A DNA stretch of 64,000 bases, taken from Dastarcus helophoroides. Lineage: Eukaryota > Arthropoda > Insecta > Coleoptera > Bothrideridae. The DNA lies in NCBI GenBank assembly GCA_028583605.1, contig CM053333.1, positions 33,067,051-33,131,050 on the forward strand, written 5' to 3'. Below the pieces are notes generated by a model. That model made no database searches, had not been told where the DNA came from, and saw only the letters and a list, made by a program, of their open reading frames with translations. Positions 33,600 to 43,255 of this stretch are shown here, piece after piece. A program made the translations under genes and the position numbers. The first letter of the stretch is position 1. Every line of letters starts with the position of its first letter.

Positions 33600-35270
33600 A
33601 AATTCGTTATTTTTTTACAATTTATAATAAAGTTGCTTTGGCAGACCAAATACTGTAGGAAGTGAAATGATGACACCAAATATGGAATTTTTCTGCTGAC
33701 GTTACGCGTTCCCCCTTGTACTTTAGCAACAAAGTTATCTGACGTGTCAGAATCGATTTCAACATTTTCAAATTCGTTACTTTTTCACTATTTATAATAA
33801 GCTTGCTTTGGCAGACAATATACTGTAGAAAGTGAAATGATGATACCAAAAATGGAATTTTTCTGCTGACGTTACGCGTTCTCCCTTGTACTTTGGCAAC
33901 AAAATTATGTGACGTGTCAGAATCGATTTCAACATTTTCAAATTCGTTACTTTTTCACAATTTATAATAAGCTTGCTTTGGCAGACAATATACTGTAGAA
34001 AGTGAAATGATGATACCAAAAATGGAATTTTTCCGCTGACGTTACGCGTTCCCCCTTGTACTTTGGCAACAAAATTATCTAACGTGTCAGAATCGATTTC
34101 AACATTTTCAAATTCGTTACTTTTTTACAATTTATAATAAGCTTGCTTTGGCAGACAATATACTGTAGAAAGTAAAATGACGATACCAAAAATGGAATTT
34201 TTCTGCTGACGTTACGCGTTCCCCCTTGTACTTTGGCTACAAAATTATGTGACATGTCAGAATCGATTTCAACATTTTCAAATTCGTTACTTTTTCACAA
34301 TTTATAATAAGCTTGCTTTGGCAGACAATATACTGTAGAAAGTAAAATGACGATACCAAAAATGGAATTTTTCTGCTGACGTTACGCGTTTCCCCTTGTA
34401 CTTTGGCAACAAAATTATCTGACGTGTCAGAATCGATTTCAACATTTTCAAATTCGTTACTTTTTCACAATTTATAATAAGCTGGCTTTGGCAGACAATA
34501 TACTGTAGAAAGTGAAATGATGATACCAAAAATGGAATTTTTCTGCTGACGTTACGCGTTCTCCCTTGTACTTTGGCAACAAAATTATGTGACGTGTCAG
34601 AATCGATTTCAACATTTTCAAATTCGTTACTTTTTCACTATTTATAATAAGCTTGCTTTGGCAGACAATATACTGTAGAAAGTGAAATGATGATACCAAA
34701 AATGGAATTTTTCTGCTGACGTTACGCGTTCTCCCTTGTACTTTGGCAACAAAATTATGTGACGTGTCAGAATCGATTTCAACATTTTCAAATTCGTTAC
34801 TTTTTCACAATTTATAATAAGCTTGCTTTGGCAGACAATATACTGTAGAAAGTAAAATGACGATACCAAAAATGGAATTTTTTTGCTGACGTTACGCGTT
34901 CCCCCTTGTACTTTGGCAACAAAATTATCTGACGGGTCAGAATCGATTTCAACATTTTCAAATTCGTTACTTTTTCACAATTTATAATAAGCTTGCTTTG
35001 GCAGACAATATACTGTAGAAAGTGAAATGATGATACCAAAAATGGAATTTTTCTGCTGACGTTACGCGTTCCCCCTTGTACTTTGGCAACAAAATTATCT
35101 GACGTGTCAGAATCGATTTCAACATTTTCAAATTCGTTACTTTTTCACAATTTATAATAAGCTTGCTTTGGCAGACAATATACTGTAGAAAGTGAAATGA
35201 TGATACCAAAAATGGAACTTTTCTGCTGACGTTACGCGTCCCCCCTTGTATTTTAGCAACGAGATCATCT
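33600..35270. repeat. 170-bp satellite, ten tandem units
   Basis: The block GCTGACGTTACGCGTT recurs at about 33694, 33864, 34034, 34204, 34374, 34544, 34714, 34884, 35054 and 35224, exactly 170 apart. Each unit also has GTGTCAGAATCGATTTCAAC and AAGCTTGCTTTGGCAGAC. Units differ at only a few positions. 75-codon minus-strand frames recur in most units only because of the repetition. Confidence 0.95.
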
Positions 35271-35398
35271 GACGAGATTCAAGTGGGCATAAATCATTCC
35301 CATGTGTCCACTTCTGTGGTTTTAGGCAATTTTAAGCCGGGCAAGGTTAGATATATTTTACCTATGACGTTTTTCATCGGTCTCTAATTTCAGGAGCA

Positions 35399-36140
35399 AA
35401 AAATTTCGACTCGGAATCAAAATTCGGAATCAAAATTTCAACATTACATGTCCACCATGAAAAATTCAACATAACAGCCGAAATTTTATTATGTGTCAAA
35501 ATTCTAACAAAATATTCGGGTTCAAATCTTTAGGAGTCAAAGTTTTGAAAATTGTCCAAAATTTTTGGTCTAAAGATGGAATCTGAAGTGGTAAATTTAA
35601 GGAGTAAAGTGAAAATTGCTATTGAATTCAGAATTTTGAAAAAAACTAAACATTTGGTAAAAACTTCTTGGTACAATTTTTTTTAAATTATGATTTAATT
35701 TTTTTTAATCTTCTTACAATAATCTTTTAGGGAAAGGTTGAAATTTTGAGAAAAAAAAACAACTCGAAGTTTTAATAAAAATTAAAAAACGGCTGAGAAG
35801 TATTTTAACATTTTGACTTCTCTGGAAATATTTGTAGCAACTTTGATGTTGTAAACTAAAAATTTTACAAAAAAACTAAATTTATTAAAACTTTCTTTCA
35901 AATTTTTAGTTTTATCTATTTTTTGTCAATTTTAAAACGCAGTTGAAATTTCGTCAAAAGTTTTAGAAAAAAATCAAAATCTCTAGAACTTCTTGAGGGA
36001 AAAAGTCGCATTTTAAGAAAATAGCCGTAGACTTTCAAAACGCAGTTGAAATTTCGTCAAAAGTTTTAGAAAAAAATCAAAATCTCTAGAACTTCTTGAG
36101 GGAAAAAGTCGCATTTTAAGAAAATAACCGTAAACTTTTT
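35399..36140. repeat. A-rich DNA with a ~102-bp tandem duplication
   Basis: The general composition matches the A-rich arrays. 35935-36036 is repeated nearly exactly at 36037-36138; the shared blocks are CGCAGTTGAAATTTCGTCAA, TCTAGAACTTCTTGAGGGAA and AAGTCGCATTTTAAG. Confidence 0.75.
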
Positions 36141-37379
36141 CGAAGTATTTTCTTATATAAATATATAAATAAATATAATATATTATTATGTAAAAATTTT
36201 GTTTTTCCAACATTTCGATTTCTCCAATTTTGTTTATAAGCAAATGCAAGGTTAAGTAACAAAGAAGTCATTATTTTACTTTTTTAGACTGTGGGATTGT
36301 CGTGTGTTTTCCTTTTCAAATGATTGGAGAAATTGCTCGCGTAAATGTTAAGTTTGCTCTTGAGGAAATTGTCCAAATTGAAGTGGCTTTATATCATGTC
36401 GTTGATATTAGATAAAAAATGATGTAGTATTTCCTGCTGTTGAGAAAACAAGATGTAAGCAAATAATATGTATAGAAGGCAAAAAGTAAATAAATAAATA
36501 GGGATCGAGGTAAAAGCTTTGTATTTACTTTTCAATATTTACTTGCCTTCTATCCGTTCCTTAAAATTCCATTCGATTTTCCAGATGAAAGGTGCAGAAG
36601 CTATTATATCAGTTAAAGGATACTATTCTATTTGTTTCGTTGGTTTGCTGCTTCAAATAAATTTGGCGATACAAAGCACTCTCCCGAATTAAATTTGATC
36701 GAACTATGGAGCGATAATGAAGTTTTTTTTATATCGGGGGAAATTCAAATTCAAATAATTAATATGTTTTCGTAAGCAAATTCGTTCTGTTGGGAATAAA
36801 AGGGAGGGGGTGGTCTGGTTAAGCGCAGGAAGATGAGGGCAAATTTCCAAGTATGAAAGGCTGTTGGCGACCTATGTCACATTTAGCTCCGATTTGTGAG
36901 ACCAAATTCAGTCTCTGGTATACGGTTGGTAATTTTCAAGCGCTACAGTGCCTTTATTCTTTTGCGGTCGTCGGCCCCTCTATCCCCAGGGAATGAATAA
37001 ATTAATAATGTCCCTCACTCACCCGTTCACTTGCCCCAAATGCGTCTGCATGTATTTGCATTAAACTTTTCTTCTAGAAACTGCATTTTTAATAGAGTTT
37101 TATACGGTTCTTTATTCAGCTTAATCTCTAAATAGACCCGTGCTGCTAATAACATAACTGCTACAGAACAACCATTTGCATATTCATATATATTACAGAT
37201 AATGACCTCTTTTTTAATAGCCTTAACAGCATTTGCATTAGATTTAGATATAAACTATATCGTCTCGTAGCAAAATACGCGTGATTTAAATCTGAATAAA
37301 GACGTTAAAAATCTTCAAAAAAAAACTAATGGCTTCGTTGAAAGATTAAGTTCTCTATACCCAATATATGAATTTTGAT
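36141..37379. other. Low-copy DNA with a small hairpin
   Basis: No gene is supported. A hairpin pairs TATAGAAGGCAAAAAGTAAA (36471-36490) with TTTACTTGCCTTCTAT (about 36537-36552); a transcript could form an ~80-nt stem-loop. The remainder is AT-rich and unrecognised. Confidence 0.4.
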
Positions 37380-37625
37380 GGAACGGACTGGTCCTTGGTT
37401 ATCTTCAAAAATTGAAACACAGAACTTGTCCCCTGAAACCAAGAAAAATTAAAAAACACAACAAAGGTTGCTCTAACGCGTTTCGACAGCCAAGCTGTCA
37501 TCTTCAGAGAGAGAGTTTCTCTCTGAAGATGACAGCTTGGCTGTCGAAACGCGTTAGAGCAACCTTTGTTGTGTTTTTTAATTTTTCTTGGTTTCAGGGG
37601 ACAAGTTCTGTGTTTCAATTTTTCA
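37380..37625. repeat. Near-perfect family S palindrome
   Basis: The left arm (37407-37512) and right arm (37518-37623) are inverse copies with almost no mismatch, separated by about five bases. Each arm has the whole family S sense block: CTGAAGA, a GACAGC/GCTGTC stem, GAAACGCGTT, GCAACCTTTGTTGT, CTTGGTTTCAGGGGACAAG. Because of this the same ~70-residue open frame appears on both strands. The left flank continues with GGAACGGACTGGTCCTTGG. Confidence 0.9.
37513..37570 (+). ncRNA. Hammerhead-like motif (family S), plus arm
   Basis: CTGAAGA is at 37523-37529, fitting the CUGANGA core. Stem II is GACAGC/GCTGTC (37531-37536 with 37540-37545). GAAA is at 37546-37549. A two-pair stem III AC/GT leads to GTT with T37555 at the cleavage position. 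Stem I is CTCT/AGAG (37519-37522 with 37556-37559). One extra base (T37530) lies between A9 and stem II, which is not canonical. The mirror copy is on the minus strand at 37460-37512. Activity is uncertain. Confidence 0.45.
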
Positions 37626-38165
37626 ATATATGAATGTTTTTATTTCCTGAAGCGGAAGAGGATGGAAAGAAGAATTATATAAGCGATAACCTGCAGACAA
37701 ATGCCAGTTTATAATACTTATATTAATACATTTCTTATCTCGTATCAGGAGTTTGCAGGCCCTTCAAATAAAAGTGAAAACCTGTGGAGTTGGATCGAGG
37801 AGGCCGAGTTGACCGATGTCAAGCGTCCACTTCTGTCCTGACGATTACGACAGATCGCTTTAGTGGCCTATCAATCGTCCCGTTAATAGTTTCCTTCAGA
37901 CTTATCGATCTTGTGTATAAAATAAGAAAAGCACCCGTTCATTTTTATCATCTTTATTCTCCTCAAAATAACACGCTCCCAGTTTTTATCGCAAAAAACC
38001 CATTAGAAGCATTCAGTGAAATCACAATTTGATCAATGAGTAATAGTTATGATAAGATTTTTCATAGACTCACCCTTTCTTGACTCTCCTTGGCTTCTGG
38101 TTTTAACTTCTTGGCTCTCAGGATCCGGGGAGGTGATACCGAATGTCCACGACTCACTTGTTCTT
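37626..38165. other. Low-copy DNA, no supported gene
   Basis: An 82-codon frame at 37784-38032 has mixed composition (SVLTITTDRFSGL...) but starts at a non-ATG codon and shows no recognisable domain. I leave it unannotated. Confidence 0.3.
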
Positions 38166-38940
38166 TTTTTATTCTTTCTTGGTTTCAGGGGACAAGATTT
38201 GTATTTCAATTTTTGAAGATAACCAACGACCAGTCCGTTCCACCAAAATTATGGTTTCAAAATTAAAATATTTAATTTTTGTAATAACTTATAACACAAA
38301 ATATCGAAATCTGTGTCGAAATTTTGATCTCTTTGGGGTAATTTCAAATTTCACTTTTTTGCTCAAATTCTGGCGTTGAATTTAAAATTTTGACGTTTTC
38401 TCAAAGATTCGACAATAGTTTTTTAAATAAAGATTTGTCTTAAACAATTTTTTTCCCGAAGTTAAGAAAATAATAAAAATAAACGCGTAAATATAAATTT
38501 TTTCAAATAAAAAAAAAAATCACGAAATACTTTTTAATTTAATTCTATCATTAAGGAGTTGTTTTAATCAAAATTTAAACTTTTCCTCGAAATAAAAGAT
38601 AACACAGTTTTTACAAGTTTATCTAAAATTTTGATTTTAATAGCAACATATAGATTTTTTCCCGAAATTTTATAAACAGTCTTTTGTTATTCGTATTTTA
38701 GTTTCAAAATCATTCCTGAAATGTTGGGTTTTTTATTTATGTATTACTAGCATCGCTTGTGGGGAAATTCGACCAAAATTAAATACATCCCAATTCTTTC
38801 CTCAAACATCAAATTCCATAAATTTGGCGGAACGGACTAGTCCTTGGTTATCTTCAAAAATTGAAATACAGAACTTGTCTTCTGAAACCAAGAAAGATTA
38901 AAAAACACAACAAAGGTTGCTCTAAAGCGTTTCGACAGCC
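38166..38940. repeat. Inverted pair of family S arms with T-rich interior
   Basis: The plus-oriented arm at 38166-38242 reads TTGGTTTCAGGGGACAAG ... CCAGTCCGTTCCACC. The minus-oriented arm at 38826-38940 begins GGAACGGACTAGTCCTTGG and proceeds to AGCGTTTCGACAGCC. There it is cut by the LTR at 38941. Between the arms lies T-rich low-complexity DNA. Confidence 0.8.
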
Positions 38941-39312
38941 TACGGGATTTATCGGTCCGAATTGATTACACGTGAAGGATTATAACCAATTTATTATTGA
39001 ACTTAGCTTTGATCACCACAATTGAACAATTAACTCACTTATTATTAACTTCTACTAACTTACTAATTACACTGACTCTCACTGACTTCTCGAGGGAAAG
39101 CTGACCGCCTTTTATATTTTTGGCCCCCGGCTTCTAGAACTTTTCGGCAGATAAGGCTTATCGCTTGCCGAAATTTCTGGAACGCTTATCTGCCATTTGT
39201 TTCGTTATCGCGGCTGCTTTCCCCTTATCAGATCCTTCTAGAAACTTTTTTTATTTACTAAATTATAAAATTCTATTCTAAATTCTATTCCATCTATTTA
39301 CATTGCGTTACA
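38941..39312 (-). repeat. 3' LTR
   Basis: This is the inverse of TGTAACGCAATG...CCCG, lacking the last three bases (ACA) that the other copies have. It carries a TATA box (inverse of CTTTTATA near 39107-39114). It abuts a truncated family S arm at 38940. Confidence 0.9.
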
Positions 39313-39348
39313 CTGCCTCCCCCTTAGGAATGATCGTCCCGATCAGTT

Positions 39349-39630
39349 TCAATCAATCACTTTGCCACTAAATTTGGATAGTCTGTTCAGGTGTACCGTT
39401 TTCATTTTACTCCTGGAGCTACGCTGGATCCCGTATACCAAGTCGTTGATCCTCTTCAGCACTTTGTACGGCCCTTCCCAAGATGGCGTAAACTTCGGCG
39501 TAACTCCTTTCTTTCGCTGAGGGTTGTATAGCCATACCAATTCGCCTTTACTGAAACCACCATGGTTGGCATTTATGTCATAACTTGTCTTCATCCAGTC
39601 CGTCGCCAAGTTGATCTTTGTCCGCACAAG
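39349..39630 (-). pseudogene. Gypsy pol C-terminus (GPY/F module)
   Basis: The minus-strand frame reads INLATDWMKTSYDINANHGG, GELVWLYNPQRKKGVTPKF, SWEGPYKVLKRINDLVYGI and TVHLNRLSKFSG to a natural stop. This is the integrase tail that helps target and bind DNA in Ty3/gypsy elements. It is separated from the catalytic core by the non-LTR insertion ending at 39641, so the pol frame is disrupted here. Confidence 0.85.
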
Positions 39631-39640
39631 GGCATGTGTC

Positions 39641-40271
39641 GGATCAAAGGACATTCTGGGAAAGAGGGAAACGAACGCGCTGAGAAACTGGCGAGGAAGG
39701 GTTCGGAGGGACAATTCGTTGGACCAGAACCAACCCTTCCCCTGGCAAGATCAACCGTAAGATCCCTACTTAACGAAGAAACTTATCGTAAACACAAAGC
39801 CTTATGGGCATCAATAACAACATGCCGACAAACTCACGCATTCATTAGAATGCCGTGCAGGGAAAGAGCAAAACTATGCCTACAACTCTCAAGGAATAAT
39901 CTCAGGAAACTTGTAGGGATATGGACAGGTCACTGTCGATTAAACAAACACCTCCACAGAATGGGAATCATAAACGACCCGAGCTGCAGAGAGTGCTTAG
40001 AAGAAGATGAGAGTGTCGAGCACGTGATGTGTCACTGCCCGGCACTAGCATCAATCAGAGGATCCACGCTGGGGGACTTCTGGCCTAGTGTGGCCAGTTT
40101 TGAGAGAGGCGCATCCAAGGGACGTTCTTCAGTTTCTCAACAAGGTTGGGTGACTGAATGAATGACCAAGGACACCTCAATCATGGGGATAGCACAATGG
40201 GCCCGGAAAGGGTGGCCTAAGTGCTGGCCTAAATTTTTAGGCAACCCACAACGAATCCAGAATCCAGAAGA
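39641..40271 (+). mobile_element. Truncated non-LTR retrotransposon insertion
   Basis: The insertion is flanked by the 9-bp direct repeat GCATGTGTC (39632-39640 and 40272-40280), so the target duplication is intact. It is 5' truncated and ends in a short GAATCCA repeat tail. The coding part is at 39642-40161. The same 3' end is present inverted at 46084-46250. It lies antisense within the gypsy integrase tail. Confidence 0.9.
39642..40161 (+). pseudogene. Non-LTR ORF2 RNase H and zinc-knuckle tail
   Basis: The frame starts inside an RNase H domain with GHSGKEGNERAEKLARKGS, the conserved C-terminal His/Asp part of non-LTR RNase H. It continues with CLQLSRNNLRKLVGIWTGHC and the zinc-binding segment CRECLEEDESVEHVMCHCP. 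It closes with a natural TGA. Elements of the I, jockey and R1 groups have this arrangement. Everything upstream (endonuclease, RT) is missing through 5' truncation. The retained part has no stop, so insertion is probably fairly recent. Confidence 0.85.
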
Positions 40272-40281
40272 GCATGTGTCT

Positions 40282-41124
40282 CCAATATCGCTTCCCTCAA
40301 GTCGTCTACGAAACCCATCGTCTCCCTGGGGATGTCTCTTGGTGATCCAAACACCAAGTCACACGGAAGCTGCAGTTCCCTCCCGAAGATCACTTTTGCC
40401 GGAGTCTGACTTGTAGTTTCATGAATTGCCGCGCGATAGGCCATCAGAAACAGTGGTAGATGTCGATCCCAGTCTGTCTGATGTTTGGAAACGACCTTCG
40501 AAAGATGTTCCTCTAAGGTCCTGTTAAATCTCTTTACCATTCCGTCAGACTGTGGATGAAGAGGTGTTGTTTTAGTTTTCCTTATTCCAAGAAGACGACA
40601 CACCTCTTGGAAAACCCCCGATTCAAAGTTCCTTCCCTGGTCCGAGTGTAGCTCCAAGGGAACACCAAATCGACAGATGAAGTTATCCACAAGAAGCTTG
40701 CGACTGTGGTGGCTTCCTGGTTTGGGATGGCATATGCTTCAGGCCATTTACTGAAATAATCCATCGCCACCAGGATGTACTTGTTGCCATCGTCTGAAGC
40801 TGGGAATGATCCTGCTACATCGATTGCAATTCTTTCGAATGAAGCTCCCACATTGTATTGCTTCAGGGCCCCTTTGGTTCTTGTACGAGGACCCTTAGAT
40901 GCAGCGCAGGTGACACATTTCCGACAACACCGCTCGACGTCCTCCCGGCAGTTAACCCAATAGAACCGTTTTTGTATCTTCTCCAGGGTCTTGTTCATCC
41001 CTAGATGTCCACCAGAGGTCCCATTGTGCACTTCCCACAAGACCTGTGGAATCTTCTGCTGAGGCACCACCAACTGCAAGTTGACGCGCTTTCCATCCGC
41101 GCTTTCCCATGCTCTCTTCAGCAC
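40282..41124 (-). pseudogene. Gypsy integrase, zinc domain and core
   Basis: The zinc-binding domain shows HNGTSGGHLGMNKTLEKI and CRKCVTCAASKG. The core has FERIAIDVAGSFPASDDGNK (first Asp) and, after a frameshift near 40690, LELHSDQGRNFESG (second Asp). The expected catalytic Glu lies in SDGMVKRFNRTLEEHL, where the family has MVERFNRT; here it is Lys. The frame ends at the non-LTR insertion. The frameshift and the Glu-to-Lys change both inactivate it. Confidence 0.9.
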
Positions 41125-41226
41125 CCCGTCTTCTACCTGGAGGGATCTTCATTGAGCCCACAAATTCTTAAGAGCTGGACTTCTGTCGGAAACCTCTTGC
41201 CATTCAGGTCTATCTCCAGCTTCTTT

Positions 41227-41787
41227 TCATTCCAATATGCGTCCGATATCAGCGTCGCTCTTCTGTAGCTCCCAAAGACCTTCAACAGTCCATTCGTCTT
41301 CTGGCTGAACAGACCTTACCCTTATATTTACCATATCCTCATGGTCCTCAACTCGTTTGCAGCCTTTGTAATCTCCACAAGGTCTTCTGGACAAAGCGTC
41401 AGCGTTGTTATGCTGTCGTCCCGGTCGATGATGCACCTTAAAGTGATACTGCTGAAGCCTTTCTAACCATCTAGCCGTCTGTCCCTCCGCGTTCTTCATT
41501 CGGAGTAACCTGAAAAGTGCCGAATGGTCTGTTCTGATGAGGAATTCTTGCTCGTACAAATACTTGTGAAAGTATTCCACGGCCTTCACTATCGCAACTA
41601 GTTTCTTTCTGGTGGTGCAATAATTCCTCTCCGGCTTCGTCAGGATCTTGCTGTAATATTCGATCACTCCTTCTTCACCGCCTTGAACTTGGGACAGCAC
41701 AGCTCCAATGCCGACGTTGCTGGTACCTGTGTCTAACACAAACTTCCCATTCTGCTGAGGATAAGCCAAGATAGGGCTTGTGCACAA
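41227..41787 (-). pseudogene. Gypsy RNase H domain
   Basis: This is the RNase H region of pol that follows RT. It shows LDTGTSNVGIGAVLSQVQ, EYYSKILTKPERNYCTTRKK, LIRTDHSALFRLL and VHHRPGRQHNNADALSRRP, all hallmarks of the Ty3/gypsy RNase H. It is in the same frame as the RT fragment upstream and the integrase downstream. It is bounded by two nonsense codons that replace Trp codons (TAG at about 41830 and TGA at about 41227). Confidence 0.9.
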
Positions 41788-41829
41788 GGCGGACTTCAGT
41801 TTCCGGAAAGCGGTATTACAATCGGGAGT

Positions 41830-42870
41830 CTAGATGTACGGTCTTCTTCCTTCCATTAGTTGATGTAACGGCGCAGCGATGTTGGCAAAACATTTCACAA
41901 ATCTTCTGTAATAGGAACATGACCCCAGAAAACTCCTCAGTTCATGTTTGTATTTGGGACTTGGCCAGTCACGAATTGCTTGAGTATCCCGTACCACAGT
42001 AACCTTGACTCCTGGGTCCACTGGGTCCACTGTTGCCTGTACATTCCTTCCATCCCCACTGGCTTTCACCACCAAACCCTCCTTGGTCCTTTTTATCTGT
42101 TTGATGGGAAGAATTTTGGGGACTGGTTTCTTCACGTTAACTAGTGAGTTCTCTTTCTCGCCATGTTGTCTTCTTAATGTGGGGCTTGTTGACTTCTTGG
42201 GGGTTGATTTGCAGTTCTTCTTGCCACAGCTGTAACATGTTGTGCTTCTTCTGTTGGGTCTACATTTAAGAGATTCCAGCAGTTCCTTGATGCTCGCGTT
42301 CACATCTTTTATGCTAGCGTTCATGTTCGCCTTTATTCCCTCCATGTTAGCACTTATGTTCGCGTTCGTCTCCTTTATGTTAGCGCTCATGCTCGCAAGA
42401 TCAGGGTTATTCGCAACCCCCTCGATGTTAGCCTTCCTTATTCTCCGTGACGCCTCTGGCTCCGAAACCTTATAAGCAGCTTCTACTTCCAAAGCTCTAA
42501 TCAGTGCCTCCCTTGATGTTCGGAAGTTTGACAAGCGCATCACTCCCTGGACTTCTGAGTCTCGTATTCCTTCTATGAAAATTCTAGCTGTGTAAAGTTC
42601 CAAAAATTCAATTGGTGCTGTTGGATAAGCTGCATGAGCCAGTCTTTTTACGTCAACCTCGAATTTTTGCAGCGTTTCATTACTTTTCTGCTTCCTTACT
42701 AGTAGTTGCTCCTGGGCCACTTGTGGCAAATGATAGTTTCCAAATATTAGCTCTAAAGCCCTAACTAAATCTTCATAGTTAGCTAGTTCGTAGTCAGAGC
42801 TCGAAGTGGTTCCAAAGCTTCTCCGCGCAGGGAAACCACCAATGAGGTCGTCTTTTCGTCTTCGGTCCAT
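41830..42870 (-). pseudogene. Gag fused to RT connection by internal deletion
   Basis: This is a 346-codon open frame. The first part is Gag: YHLPQVAQEQLLVRKQKSN, LYTARIFIEGIRDSEVQGV, then an Asn/Ala/Ile-rich repeat and a partial zinc knuckle, CYSCGKKNC. It then passes directly into the region after the RT palm: QAIRDWPSPKYKHELRSFLG, YYRRFVKCFANIAAPLH. Protease and the RT catalytic palm are therefore deleted, leaving the reading frame open across the junction (about residues 225-290). It ends at a TAG where the family has Trp. Confidence 0.85.
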
Positions 42871-43208
42871 CGATTGGCTCTAGCAGCAGCTTCGAACTGA
42901 ATTTTGTAGGCCTGAAAAGCTGTTTGTCCATCATAGGTCGAAGGTTTCACCTTTTGGGAAAAACTAGCAGGTACACTTTCGGATTCGTGTTGTATGACTT
43001 GTCCACTTAGCAACTTCCCCATGTTTTTTTCGACGCTGCTGATCTTTTTATGTGTTGTATTTTCCAAATTAAGAAGCTTACTGTTGAATTTTTCTTTTAC
43101 TTCTCCAATTTCTTCTTTGATTTCGCCAATCTCTTCTTGTATTTCTTCTCTTATTCCTGTAATTTGTTCTTTCACTTCTTCTTTCATTTTTGTAACGTCG
43201 GCTCCCAT
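42783..43208 (-). pseudogene. Gag N-terminal part, coiled coil
   Basis: This frame overlaps the previous one in another phase. It has an E/K-rich coiled coil (EEVKEQITGIREEIQEEIGE) and then the capsid-like start PSTYDGQTAFQAYKIQFEAA and TTSLVVSLRGEAL. The last motif is typical of gypsy Gag. The switch to the next frame near 42790-42870 is a frameshift within a once continuous Gag. Confidence 0.75.
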
Positions 43209-43255
43209 TTTTTCAGTTATATTTGCTAACAGACTGTGTAACTCTTGATTTTCTG

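Larger units (their letters stand above)
33151..35398. mobile_element. Inverted-repeat element filled with 170-bp satellite
   Basis: The left end TGCTCCTGAAATTAGAGAC and right end (inverse, 35373-35398) define a 2,248-bp element. The inverted arms include AAAACGTCATAGGTAAAATA, CCTTGCCCGGCTTAA, AGAAGTGGACACATGGG and CATCTGACGAGATTC-type blocks. The left arm contains one satellite unit in reverse (about 33300-33455), then a hairpin (33450-33590), then ten units in forward order. No transposase is present. It resembles a MITE whose core expanded into a satellite array. Confidence 0.75.

Noticed and set aside
33622..35209. Repeated 75-residue open frames on the minus strand of the 170-bp array
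   Set aside because: The frames are longer than one unit and recur only because the units are nearly identical. No start context, domain or frame conservation independent of the repeat was seen.
33600..35270. CRISPR-like regular array
   Set aside because: Units are 170 bp and repeated throughout with no unique spacers, and the context is eukaryotic.
37355..37633. The same ~70-residue peptide on both strands
   Set aside because: It is a direct result of the near-perfect palindrome. Pieces recur at 51642-51839 because family S is a repeat. Not a gene.
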